From contig JAMPFV010000001.1 in NCBI GenBank assembly GCA_023664265.1, positions 314,521-378,520 of the forward strand: a DNA stretch of 64,000 nt, written 5' to 3'. Within the stretch, counting starts at the first letter, position 1; every line of letters starts with the position of its first letter. The stretch is from Roseburia sp. (GTDB lineage Bacteria > Bacillota > Clostridia > Lachnospirales > Lachnospiraceae). Under the pieces are notes generated by a model that was not told the DNA's origin, did not search any database, and saw nothing but the letters and a program-made list of their open reading frames with translations. The position numbers were made by a program, and so were the translations under genes. This document shows, piece by piece, positions 1-7,039 of this stretch.

Positions 1-76
1 TGACTGGACAGTGGCGTTGTTCAAAATTTTATAAATGAAAATGATTTAAGAATAATTTATCAGGGAGGATTCTATT

Positions 77-913
77 ATGGCGATTACAGGAGTGAACCAT
101 TACAACAGTGTTTATGAAAGCACCTATGCTGCATCAGGAAAGGAAGCGGCAAAGAAAGAGGAAACAAAAGAAACAACAGCTACGCAAAAAAGCACTGAAA
201 CAGCAAAGAGCAGCGGCAATGAGGAATATTTAAAAACCTTGCAGAAGCAGGTGCCGTATATCAAATTGCAGACAGGATATGGACTTAATACAAATAATGA
301 TGGGAAAGTGAATGTTGTGGATGTCAACCCGAAGCTCTTGGAGAAAATGCAGAATGATCCGCAGGCAGCAAAGGAATATACGCAGAGGTTGAAAGATGTG
401 GAATCTGCTACCAAATGGGTTGATAATTATTTTAAATCAATAGGACATACTGTGGTTTGCAGGCATGGCTATATAGATGAAAATGGCAATTTTTCCAGTT
501 TTGCCGTTATAGTGAGAAAAGATGAATTGAACGAAAAACTCCGCAAAGAAGCGCAGGAAAACGCCGAAAAACGGATTGAAAAGTCAAGAGAAAACGCCCG
601 TGAAAATGCGGAGCAGCTTGCGGAGGATATGGCAGAAAAGGCGGAGGAAGCAGAGGCAAGCGAAAAGGAACAGGAAAATGCGGCAGGAAAGAAAGTAGTA
701 GAAAAGAAAGTAGTAAAGGAAGATGAAACAACCACTCCGAACAAAGCAGAGCTGCTTTTAGAGGAAAAAATAGCTTCTTCCGAAGATGGCACGATTTATC
801 TGTATGATACAGATATGCAGATAATTATAGAAGCTGCCAAAGAGGAACATTCAGGTAAGGAAAATGCAAAAGAACAGACACAAGTTGGCGCGAATTTAGA
901 TTTGCAGGCATAA
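77..913 (+). CDS. DUF6033-like hypothetical protein
   Basis: This 278-residue protein has no signal peptide or membrane segment. The N-terminus (MAITGVNHYNSVYES) and the low-complexity Lys/Glu/Ala-rich stretches resemble the DUF6033 family of Lachnospiraceae, whose function is unknown; the assignment is from recall of the family and is moderate. Residues about 45-150 look globular. Residues about 155-215 are highly charged and probably form a long helix or coiled coil with repeated ENA and EKA blocks. The start is set by a GGGAGG Shine-Dalgarno 8 bases upstream. A structured leader-like element begins right after the stop, so the gene sits in a repeat-rich neighbourhood. Confidence 0.75.
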   Translation: MAITGVNHYNSVYESTYAASGKEAAKKEETKETTATQKSTETAKSSGNEEYLKTLQKQVPYIKLQTGYGLNTNNDGKVNVVDVNPKLLEKMQNDPQAAKEYTQRLKDVESATKWVDNYFKSIGHTVVCRHGYIDENGNFSSFAVIVRKDELNEKLRKEAQENAEKRIEKSRENARENAEQLAEDMAEKAEEAEASEKEQENAAGKKVVEKKVVKEDETTTPNKAELLLEEKIASSEDGTIYLYDTDMQIIIEAAKEEHSGKENAKEQTQVGANLDLQA

Positions 914-921
914 GGAGGATA

Positions 922-1014
922 GGTTGAAAAATGATTATAAGACAGCAAAAAACGCTGTCTAACAATCATTATATTTCAACCTACTATTTGTGCCGCTGAA
1001 AGCGGCATGGGGGA
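922..1014 (+). promoter_or_regulatory. Leader element copy A (two hairpins ending at an RBS)
   Basis: A long imperfect hairpin covers 922-981, opening with GGTTGAAA and closing with TTTCAACC, with inner GACAGC/GCTGTC pairing. It is followed by CTATTTG and a second hairpin, TGCCGCT/AGCGGCA (991-1007). The sequence then runs directly into TGGGGGA, which serves as the ribosome binding site for the ATG at 1020. The same order of parts recurs before uxaA, the DUF1848 gene and pyrH. Copy E before pyrH has the same second hairpin. The role is inferred: a translational leader or a mobile palindromic element. Confidence 0.6.
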
Positions 1015-1019
1015 TTAGC

Positions 1020-1163
1020 ATGCCGAATATTACTGATTACGGTTTTTTATTTCAAAGTATGTTTGGAGGAACAAGATTGAAAATTAAAATTTTCAACCAC
1101 GAGATTTGTGTCTGCGCGCTGCAAAACCATAAGTGGTTTGGCACAAACTCGTTATACGCATAG
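1020..1163 (+). pseudogene. Gene stub interrupted by a leader element
   Basis: A start codon with a good ribosome binding site opens a 47-codon frame. Only the first 18 residues (MPNITDYGFLFQSMFGGT) look like a protein start. From codon 19 the frame runs through leader element copy B, which is nearly identical to the one before uxaA, so those residues are repeat-derived and end at a TAG. The simplest reading is a gene whose body was lost by insertion of, or recombination between, two leader elements. I do not recognise the parent family with confidence. Confidence 0.45.
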
Positions 1164-1204
1164 TCTCAGCAAAGCTGAGCCGGTAAAACAGCGCAGAAAT
1201 GAGA
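1075..1204 (+). promoter_or_regulatory. Leader element copy B (pseudoknot-capable)
   Basis: About 95% identical over 130 bases to the element before uxaA (8584-8713). Parts in order: hairpin 1075-1098 (GATTGAAAAT/ATTTTCAACC); helix ACGAGATTTGTG (1099-1110) with CACAAACTCGT (1142-1152), enclosing hairpin 1124-1139; hairpin CTCAGC/GCTGAG at 1165-1179; and TCTGCGC (1111-1117) with GCGCAGA (1191-1197). The last helix starts inside the loop of the second and closes outside it, which makes a pseudoknot. AAATGAG follows and lies just upstream of the ATG at 1211. These pairings were read by eye. Confidence 0.65.
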
Positions 1205-1210
1205 TGAAAT

Positions 1211-1378
1211 ATGTGTCAGGCATTGATGGAGCTTATGGAACCTGAGATTAATAAGATTAAGGAGACGGTCAGAGAAGAAGTCACAAAACAGGAAAGGCGG
1301 AATGGAATCAAAAGCGCAGTTGCGGTCTTGCGTATGTGTGGACAAGGCGATATGACAATCAAAATATTTGCCGTTTGA
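1211..1378 (+). pseudogene. C-terminal remnant, possibly of an Rpn/PD-(D/E)XK-type protein
   Basis: A 55-residue frame starts MCQALMELMEPEINKIKE, continues with a charged helix, and then reads GIKSAVAVLRMCGQGDMTI before a stop. This pattern (MCxALxxLM, charged helix, then a short hydrophobic helix) resembles the C-terminal tail of Rpn-type putative transposase/nuclease proteins common in Lachnospiraceae. That assignment is from memory and weak. The normal N-terminal catalytic part is absent and the start abuts leader element copy B, so this is probably a degraded gene end. Nothing further is visible from 1379 to the tRNA terminator. Confidence 0.4.
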
Positions 1379-1429
1379 TGATATTTGGGGGTAAAAAGGG
1401 AAATGTTTGGCATTTACCCTTTAACGCAA

Positions 1430-1463
1430 AAACACCGCAGGAGCTTTTACCCCTGCGGTGTTT
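1430..1463 (-). terminator. Rho-independent terminator of tRNA-Pro
   Basis: The inverted repeat ACACCGCAGG/CCTGCGGTGT has an 8-10 base loop. On the minus strand it is followed by a short T run. It lies 15 bases beyond the 3' end of the tRNA. Confidence 0.7.
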
Positions 1464-1478
1464 ACATGCGCAATAAAT

Positions 1479-1552
1479 CGGAGTGACAAGATTCGAACTT
1501 GCGGCCTCCACCTCCCTAAGGTGGCGCTCTAGCCAAACTGAGCCACACCCCG
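1479..1552 (-). tRNA. tRNA-Pro (anticodon AGG)
   Basis: The minus strand folds into a full cloverleaf. The acceptor stem is CGGGGTG with CACTCCG (one G-U pair). The D arm is GGCTCAGTTTGGCTAGAGC and the anticodon stem is CCACC/GGTGG, with loop TTAGGGA giving AGG, which reads CCU. The variable loop is AGGCC-like and the T arm holds GTTCGAATC. CCA is not encoded. The gene has its own consensus promoter and terminator. Confidence 0.95.
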
Positions 1553-1569
1553 TTTTGCTGACAAAAGTT

Positions 1570-1598
1570 ATTATACCGATTCGGGTGGCAATTGTCAA
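1570..1598 (-). promoter_or_regulatory. Vegetative promoter of tRNA-Pro
   Basis: On the minus strand TTGACA (1593-1598) and TATAAT (1570-1575) are separated by exactly 17 bases: a perfect sigma-A consensus, 17 bases upstream of the tRNA 5' end. Confidence 0.9.
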
Positions 1599-1678
1599 TC
1601 ATTATTTCGGGAAAGTTTCGGGAGCGGTCGTTATGAAAAAGATTTTTATGGTTCTCCGTTTTTTCCGTGTGAAACCGC

Positions 1679-1707
1679 TTGACACTCCGCAGGCCATTTG
1701 ATAAAAT
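1679..1707 (+). promoter_or_regulatory. Promoter of the hflX leader
   Basis: TTGACA (1679-1684), a 17-base spacer and TAAAAT (1702-1707). Transcription would begin near 1714, about 290 bases before hflX, so the message carries the small ORF and the hairpins described below. Confidence 0.85.
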
Positions 1708-1743
1708 ACAGTCAGATTAAAACCAAGACAGGAGGCGGTATCC

Positions 1744-1827
1744 ATGACGAACAGAATCGGACGTATCAGAATCAGCTCTCGTATCAATTATAAAAGTGAT
1801 AGGATACCTCGAGGAACCGCAGAGTAA
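1744..1827 (+). CDS. 27-residue upstream ORF of hflX
   Basis: An AGGAGG Shine-Dalgarno at an ideal distance precedes an ATG and 27 codons ending in TAA. The peptide is basic and carries repeated Arg-Ile pairs (MTNRIGRIRISSRINYKS then DRIPRGTAE). It lies between the promoter and two terminator-like hairpins, the layout of leader peptides that control transcription by ribosome stalling. hflX is known in other Firmicutes to respond to ribosome-targeting antibiotics; the link here is inference. It is too short for most gene finders. Confidence 0.55.
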   Translation: MTNRIGRIRISSRINYKSDRIPRGTAE

Positions 1828-1841
1828 CAGCCTGTGTTTTG

Positions 1842-1871
1842 CGTGGTATCATTTGGTGCCACGATTTTTTT
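1842..1871 (+). terminator. Leader terminator 1 upstream of hflX
   Basis: The stem CGTGGTAT/GGTGCCACG-side (8 pairs including two G-U) has a six-base loop and is followed by seven T residues. It begins 14 bases after the stop of the small upstream ORF. Confidence 0.65.
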
Positions 1872-1896
1872 GTATTTCATCAGAAGCCGTTGATTG

Positions 1897-1934
1897 AATC
1901 CCGTGGCACCGGAGCTGTGTCTATGGGATTTTTT
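1897..1934 (+). terminator. Leader terminator 2 and competing anti-terminator
   Basis: AATCCC (1897-1902) pairs with GGGATT (1925-1930), with an inner GGCAC/GTGTC helix, followed by a T run. CGTGGCACC at 1902-1910 is also a perfect 9-base complement of GGTGCCACG at 1855-1863, which forms the 3' arm of terminator 1. That alternative helix would disrupt both terminators, as expected of an attenuator. Confidence 0.55.
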
Positions 1935-2005
1935 GTTTGAGCATGAAAAAAGATTGGCGGTATCCGTGTGAAAACAGACTTTCACACGCGCAGAAAAGAG
2001 GGTAT

Positions 2006-3265
2006 ATGGAACGGGTTTTGATAGCAGGGGTCAATATAAATAAAAAGCCTCAGGAATTTGAATTGGCGATGGATGAGATGGCAAGTCTTGCAGCCGCGTG
2101 CGACATGGAGGTCGTGGGCAGGATAGAGCAGAATATGGAGGCCGCCAACACGGCGACGTATATCGGCTCGGGAAAGGTGGAGGAGGTGCGCGAGATGGCG
2201 CGTGCGCTGGAGGCGGATATGGTGATATTCGACAACGGCCTGTCGCCGATACAGCTCAGGAATCTGCAGCGGGAGCTGGACTGCCCCGTGATGGACAGGA
2301 CAACGCTGATATTGGAGATTTTTTCGAGCAGGGCGCGCACCAGAGAGGCGAAGCTTCAGGTGGAGGTCGCGCGGCTCCAATACATGCTGCCGCGGCTTGT
2401 CGGACTTCACGACGCGCTTTCACGGCAGGGCGGTGCAAGCGGCTCCATGAGCAGTAAGGGCGCCGGAGAGAAGAAGCTGGAGCTTGACAGGCGGCGCTTG
2501 GAGCAGCGGCTTACCGGCATGAGGCGGGAGCTGGAGGCGATTTCGGGGGAGCGGCGGACGCAGCGAAAGAAGCGGGCGGCGTCAGGGATCCCGAGAGTGG
2601 CGTTGGTCGGCTACACAAACGCGGGCAAGTCAACGATTATGAATACGCTGCTCTCAATGTATGCGAAGGATGAGGAGAAGCAGGTCCTTGAGAAGGATAT
2701 GCTCTTTGCGACGCTGGACACGACCGTCAGACGGATAGCGCCGCCGGACAGGAACGCGTTTCTGCTCTCGGATACGGTCGGCTTTATCTCCAACCTGCCG
2801 CACGGTCTGGTGAAGGCGTTCCGCTCTACGCTGGACGAGGTTCGGGAGGCGGATCTGCTGCTTCAGGTGATTGACTATTCTGATGAGAACCATGAGGAAC
2901 ATGTCCGCGTCACGCTGGACACGCTTCGGGAGCTTGGCGCGGAGCGGATACCGATGATTTATGTGTACAATAAGACGGACTTGTGCGGGATGGGACAGCT
3001 TGCGACGGTTCAGGGCAGCGACAGGCTGTATATGTCAGCGAAGTCGCAGAACGGGATGGACGCGCTGCTGACGCTCATCGAGGGGAAGCTGTCGGGCGGG
3101 TACCGTGACTGTGAGCTGCTGATTCCGTATAAGCGGGGGGATATCGCCTCGTATTTAAATGACAATGCTGTCATATTTGATACGGATTATCGGGACAACG
3201 GAATCTATATCAAGGCCAATGTCAGCGTCAGGGATGCGGGGCGTTACGCGGAGTATCTGGTATAG
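2006..3265 (+). CDS. hflX: GTPase HflX
   Basis: A 419-residue ribosome-associated GTPase of the HflX family, which in other bacteria splits stalled or antibiotic-bound ribosomes. The N-terminal HflX domain carries the glycine-rich segment GGASGSMSSKGAGEKKLELD. The G domain shows GYTNAGKST (about residue 201), DTVGF (about 255) and NKTD (about 321). The ATG at 2006 is chosen over earlier in-frame TTG/ATG codons because it has an AGAGGG site 5 bases upstream and the product then starts MERVLIAGVN, as typical homologues do. Two terminators and a leader peptide precede it, suggesting induction on translation stress. A CTAA-type hairpin follows the stop. Confidence 0.95.
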   Translation: MERVLIAGVNINKKPQEFELAMDEMASLAAACDMEVVGRIEQNMEAANTATYIGSGKVEEVREMARALEADMVIFDNGLSPIQLRNLQRELDCPVMDRTTLILEIFSSRARTREAKLQVEVARLQYMLPRLVGLHDALSRQGGASGSMSSKGAGEKKLELDRRRLEQRLTGMRRELEAISGERRTQRKKRAASGIPRVALVGYTNAGKSTIMNTLLSMYAKDEEKQVLEKDMLFATLDTTVRRIAPPDRNAFLLSDTVGFISNLPHGLVKAFRSTLDEVREADLLLQVIDYSDENHEEHVRVTLDTLRELGAERIPMIYVYNKTDLCGMGQLATVQGSDRLYMSAKSQNGMDALLTLIEGKLSGGYRDCELLIPYKRGDIASYLNDNAVIFDTDYRDNGIYIKANVSVRDAGRYAEYLV

Positions 3266-3269
3266 AGGG

Positions 3270-3300
3270 AGCGTGAGAAGCGTTTCTAATCGCTCACGGC
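3270..3300 (+). repeat. CTAA-type hairpin after hflX
   Basis: GCGTGAGAAGCGTTTCTAAT followed by CGCTCACGGC can fold with CGTGAG/CTCACG. It closely matches the segment after the bactofilin gene at 25127-25160 (GCGTGAGAAG, TTCTAA and CACTCGC in the same order), so it is a dispersed repeat placed directly after a stop codon. Confidence 0.5.
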
Positions 3301-3312
3301 AAGGGCAGCTTA

Positions 3313-4083
3313 TCAGTTTTTTTGCGCGACGAGGAGAAAGCGATGGGTCCGCCCCTCAAGGGCGCCCGTTTCCTCGAGTATCTCCTGTGCGTGGTAAAGG
3401 TTTTTCAGACAGTCCCTCACATTAAAATCGGGAAATTCCCACTCGATAATGTGTGCAAACCAGACGAGTGCGCCGACATCCCAAAACTTGATTGAACCGA
3501 ATGCCTCATCGGCCCTTATGATGTGGAATCCGACCGATTCGAATGCCGCTTGAGCCGTTTTCAGATACTGATTCGGAAATGGCAGTTCCGGAATATCATT
3601 CAATAATAACGCGACAAGCTCCCTGTCATTTTCGGCGCCGACCTGCTGGGTGAGGAAGACCCCGCCGTCCTTTAGCACCCGTCGGATTTCAGCGGGATTA
3701 TAATTGCCGTGTCGGTTTAGGACGATATCAAAGCTTTGGTCGTCAAAGGGCAGGCGCGCGGCTGTGTCTGCCTTTCGGAAATCGATTCCCAACGGCAGCA
3801 GTGTCTGTTCGCAGAGCCGGACATTGGGCGGATAATTTTCCGTCGCGGCAAGCCGCTGATACGGATGCCCGAGGGACAGCAGAAATTCACCGCCGCCGGT
3901 GTCCATATCAAGCAGGTGCAATTCCGGCCGTAAATACTGCCTGACCAGCTTTTCGTAATTCCATGGCAGGTCGTGCTGTTGTTGATATTTTCCCTTTATG
4001 TGCGAGAAGTCCCACCCGCGGATATGCGCAAGCTCCTCCTCATGCAGCCATTGTTTCAACAATTCTTCTCTGGAATATTTCAT
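3313..4083 (-). CDS. Class I SAM-dependent methyltransferase
   Basis: A 256-residue protein with a Rossmann methyltransferase core. Motif I is LLDMDTGGGEFLLSL (about residues 55-70), followed by an acidic ATENYPPN strand end, PFDDQSFDIVLNRH as motif IV, and LKDGGVFLTQQV as the post-core strand. This matches methyltransferase domain 11/25 proteins of small-molecule type; the substrate cannot be told. The start is the ATG with GGAGG 7 bases upstream, not the upstream in-frame ATGs. It is convergent with hflX and lies 1 base after the small frame at 4085-4294. Confidence 0.85.
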   Translation of the reverse strand: MKYSREELLKQWLHEEELAHIRGWDFSHIKGKYQQQHDLPWNYEKLVRQYLRPELHLLDMDTGGGEFLLSLGHPYQRLAATENYPPNVRLCEQTLLPLGIDFRKADTAARLPFDDQSFDIVLNRHGNYNPAEIRRVLKDGGVFLTQQVGAENDRELVALLLNDIPELPFPNQYLKTAQAAFESVGFHIIRADEAFGSIKFWDVGALVWFAHIIEWEFPDFNVRDCLKNLYHAQEILEETGALEGRTHRFLLVAQKN

Positions 4084-4084
4084 G

Positions 4085-4294
4085 TCAATCCTCCGTGCCG
4101 AAGCTCTTTTCGTAAATTCCCAAAATATCAGCGAGCGCGTCATACACCTCGGACAGCGGAATGTTGATGTCCTCCTTGGCCTGCTTGAGGGTCATGCGAA
4201 CCGCGAGTCGGGGGGAGTCCGAGCAGAAGCGCCCGCCCCCTCCTATGCTTTGTAATAAAGGATACCACCTGAAAATCCATGCGTCAATGTTCAT
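4085..4294 (-). CDS. Small hypothetical ORF upstream of the methyltransferase
   Basis: A 69-codon frame ends one base before the methyltransferase start, with the GGAGG for that gene inside it, so the two could be translationally coupled. The C-terminal half (MTLKQAKEDINIPLSEVYDA) looks like a short helical domain. No clear Shine-Dalgarno lies before the ATG at 4294. The glycine-rich middle looks poor. It could equally be the relic of a longer gene. No family recognised. Confidence 0.3.
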   Translation of the reverse strand: MNIDAWIFRWYPLLQSIGGGGRFCSDSPRLAVRMTLKQAKEDINIPLSEVYDALADILGIYEKSFGTED

Positions 4295-4375
4295 AATTTA
4301 TTAAAAAAATCACGGCCAAAATATGATATTATGTATAGTAGATTGCAAAAGAGGGGACTGCCAAAGGAGAAACGA

Positions 4376-5575
4376 ATGAAAAAAGTGGAAAAAATTGGCA
4401 AAAAAATTATAAAATTGCACAATATCCTGTATCTGTGTGGTATAATAGGAGTGGTTCTGCTGAATGCCGCGGCGTGGCAGAGTGTGGCGTTCTGCGACTG
4501 GTATATCCAGCATGTTTTTCCGCTGTGGGGCAGCACCTACGGCAGACTGACCAGCGTCGCGCCTGTCAGTGTGGGCGAGATTATGCTGATTTTGGCGGTG
4601 CTGATCACGCTTTTCGGAATAGTCTTTTTCATTTGGAACAGAATAAGAAGGAACCGGTACGGGAAGCCGCTGCGTTATTTTGGCAGGGCATATGCGTGGA
4701 CGGCGCTGGCAGTGTGTTATATTATGACGCTCAACTGCTTTATCCTCTATCATGCCTCCGGATTCGCGGAGAAATACATGGGTGCGGGGGAGACGGACAT
4801 GATGGTTGCCGACAGCTCCGAGGAGGCGGTGGCGCATGCGGGCGGTTCCGCGAGACGGCACTCCGAGGAGGAGCTGGCGATACTGCGGGACTATATCGTG
4901 GAGCAGTGTAACGCGTTGACGGAGACCTTTGCGCGCGGCGAGGACGGCAGCGTTGTCTATGAGGGCGATCTGATGGCGGAGGCGGTTAAGGCGATGCGGC
5001 GTCTCGGGGAGGAGTATGAGCAGCTCCAAGGCTTTTATGTGACACCCAAGTATCTGACGTACTCGGGATTTTTCAGTCAGCAGTACATTATGGGCTATTA
5101 TTTCCCGTTCTCCATGGAGGCGAATATCAACTCCGTGATGTACATAACCAATGTGGCTCCGACGGTATGCCACGAGCTTGCGCATACCAAGGGCTTTATC
5201 TATGAGAATGACGCCAACATGATAGGCTATCTGGCCTGTGTCCGTTCGGACGATCCGTTTCTGCAATATTGCGGGTATCTGAGTGTGCTCAATTACGTGA
5301 ATAATGATTTCTATGCCTCCATCGGCAGGGATAGGGAGCTTTACGGGACGCATGTGCGCATCAGCGATACGGTGACAGCCGACAACATATTCCTGACGCG
5401 CGAGGAGTGGGCGGCTGTCGAGAAGAAGGCGGCCGTGAAGACGGAGACCGTGAAAACGGTGTCCAATGCCCTGATGGAAACGACGCTCAAGCTCAACGGC
5501 GTGGAGGAGGGAATGAAGCAGTACAACGAGGTGGTTGCACTTTTACTGCAATACTATGACGGCGTGCTGTATTGA
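4376..5575 (+). CDS. DUF3810 family membrane protein
   Basis: 399 residues. Three hydrophobic helices lie in the first 120 residues (starting ILYLCGIIGVVLLNA, EIMLILAVLITLFGIVFF and YAWTALAVCYIMTLNCFIL). A large domain follows with HELAHTKGFIYENDANMIGY near residue 265. HELAH plus the downstream Glu/Asp resembles a zincin active site, so a membrane metalloprotease is plausible but unproven for DUF3810. The start at 4376 is fixed by AAAGGAG; the earlier in-frame ATG lacks a site. The next gene follows after about 80 bases. Confidence 0.85.
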   Translation: MKKVEKIGKKIIKLHNILYLCGIIGVVLLNAAAWQSVAFCDWYIQHVFPLWGSTYGRLTSVAPVSVGEIMLILAVLITLFGIVFFIWNRIRRNRYGKPLRYFGRAYAWTALAVCYIMTLNCFILYHASGFAEKYMGAGETDMMVADSSEEAVAHAGGSARRHSEEELAILRDYIVEQCNALTETFARGEDGSVVYEGDLMAEAVKAMRRLGEEYEQLQGFYVTPKYLTYSGFFSQQYIMGYYFPFSMEANINSVMYITNVAPTVCHELAHTKGFIYENDANMIGYLACVRSDDPFLQYCGYLSVLNYVNNDFYASIGRDRELYGTHVRISDTVTADNIFLTREEWAAVEKKAAVKTETVKTVSNALMETTLKLNGVEEGMKQYNEVVALLLQYYDGVLY

Positions 5576-5658
5576 GCATCAAACCATCGGCGGGATAAAT
5601 CCTGCATGGTGGGATTTTGCATCATGGAATTTGACACCGTGGGAAGGGAGGGACCGAT

Positions 5659-6831
5659 ATGGGAGATATACTTTCTTATGTGGATGAATTTGGCGGATTT
5701 ACCTTTTTGGAGAAGCCTTTCTGCGAGGTGGACGGCCTGATTTTCTCGCACCTCTCGTATTTTGTCTATGACAATGTCGTGCCCGGGCCGGAGGAGGAGA
5801 AGCCGGCGGTGGCCTTTTCCGACCTTGTAAAGCGGATGGATGACAAGAACTTTATCTCCGTCAGGTGGGAGGAGGAGAAGAACCGCCGTCTGTTCGATAA
5901 GGTGATGAATGCGCGGCGTTACAGAAACACGCGGGCGGATTTCTATGTGCGGGAGATGGACAGCGGCGAGACGATACAGTTCAGCGCAATCACTTTCCTG
6001 TTGGGAAGCGGGGAGGTATTCCTGTCGTTTCGGGGGACGGACGATGCGCTTGTGGGGTGGAAGGAGGACGCTTACATGGCGTACAGGACGCCCGTGGGCG
6101 CGCAGCTTCGGAGTGTTGAATATGCGGAGCAGGTGGCGGCGCGTCTGGCGCGGAAGCGGAACCTGCGCTTTTACTTCGGCGGCCATTCCAAGGGCGGGAA
6201 CCTTGCGCTGTATGCGGGGATGAGCTGCAATCCCGAGATAAAGCGCCGCATTGCGCGGATATACGATATGGACGGGCCGGGTTTTCGACCGGACTTTCTG
6301 GAGACGCTGGATTATGACGGGATAAAGGAGAAGGTGCTCAAGCTTGTGCCGGACGAGTCGTTTGTCGGGATGCTGATGGAGACGAAGGAGGACTATACGC
6401 TGATAAAGAGCACGCAGATTGGCATGGCGCAGCATGTGGCGCTGAGCTGGTGTGTGGAGGGCGACCGTTTCCTGCGGGCGGAGACGAACGTGCCCAAGCG
6501 CAAGGAGCTGTACGACCGCATCAACCGATGGATACTCGAACTGGACAGGGAGCAGGTGGGCGTTTTTCTGGAGAACCTTTTTAAGCTGGTGGAGCTGACG
6601 GAGGCGAGCACGCTGACGGATTTGAAAACGGTCAGCGCCGATTCCCCGCAGAGGGCGCACTCCATTTGGCAGGCCTACGCGCAGATGGACGAGGAGACGA
6701 AGCGCATGTTCTGGGAGATCGGCATCTTTCTGGCGGAGGTTGTGGCGGCGGACCAACAGGAGCGCATCCGCAAATCCAAGGTGATTGACAGGCTGCGGCA
6801 GCATATGGAAGAGTGGAACAGGAACATGTAA
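5659..6831 (+). CDS. DUF2974 (Mbeg1-like) alpha/beta-hydrolase-fold protein
   Basis: 390 residues without a signal peptide. FLSFRGTDD (about residues 115-125) is the oxyanion-side strand seen in lipase-3-like proteins. GGHSKGGNLA (about 174-183) is the nucleophile elbow with Ser in GHSKG. An Asp in IYDMDGPGF follows. This is the DUF2974 family, widespread in Lachnospiraceae, with a predicted but unproven esterase or lipase role. A GGGAGG site sets the start. It shares direction with the DUF3810 gene, with no terminator seen between them. Confidence 0.88.
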   Translation: MGDILSYVDEFGGFTFLEKPFCEVDGLIFSHLSYFVYDNVVPGPEEEKPAVAFSDLVKRMDDKNFISVRWEEEKNRRLFDKVMNARRYRNTRADFYVREMDSGETIQFSAITFLLGSGEVFLSFRGTDDALVGWKEDAYMAYRTPVGAQLRSVEYAEQVAARLARKRNLRFYFGGHSKGGNLALYAGMSCNPEIKRRIARIYDMDGPGFRPDFLETLDYDGIKEKVLKLVPDESFVGMLMETKEDYTLIKSTQIGMAQHVALSWCVEGDRFLRAETNVPKRKELYDRINRWILELDREQVGVFLENLFKLVELTEASTLTDLKTVSADSPQRAHSIWQAYAQMDEETKRMFWEIGIFLAEVVAADQQERIRKSKVIDRLRQHMEEWNRNM

Positions 6832-6871
6832 CCGTTTTCATGGAGCTGTGGAAAAAGTAGCGTAAAGATAG

Positions 6872-6900
6872 TTGACTTTCTAACGGAAACGAGATAAAAT
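6872..6900 (+). promoter_or_regulatory. Promoter of the hexuronate operon
   Basis: TTGACT (6872-6877), a 17-base spacer and TAAAAT (6895-6900). Transcription would start around 6907, leaving a leader of about 130 bases before uxaB. Confidence 0.8.
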
Positions 6901-6906
6901 GCATAT

Positions 6907-6920
6907 TGTAAGTGCTTACA
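6907..6920 (+). promoter_or_regulatory. cre/LacI-type operator at the uxaB transcription start
   Basis: TGTAAGTGCTTACA is a perfect 14-base palindrome starting six bases after the -10 box. It fits the catabolite-response element pattern TGWAARCGYTWNCW at every position but one. LacI-family local regulators of uronate genes bind similar palindromes. The position over the start point suggests repression by CcpA or a pathway-specific regulator; no regulator gene is nearby. Confidence 0.7.
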
Positions 6921-7039
6921 TTCCGTGAGCACGAAGGATTTTGCAGGCAGGCTTTGTGCCGGCGCGCACCCGACACGGACCTGTGGCCGTATGAATATGG
7001 CTTTTACAGAATAAGGCGTGCGCAGAAACGGAGATTAAC

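Noticed and set aside
1937..2005. Earlier TTG/ATG codons as the hflX start
   Set aside because: They lie in the second terminator's tail without a ribosome binding site; ATG 2006 has one and matches homologue starts.
5554..6804. Long antisense frames opposite real genes (also 8675-9937, 16715-18106, 18372-19730, 33195-34409, 62092-63777)
   Set aside because: They mirror well-supported genes on the plus strand, are rich in Arg, His and Leu as expected from GC-biased third positions, and lack ribosome binding sites and recognisable domains.
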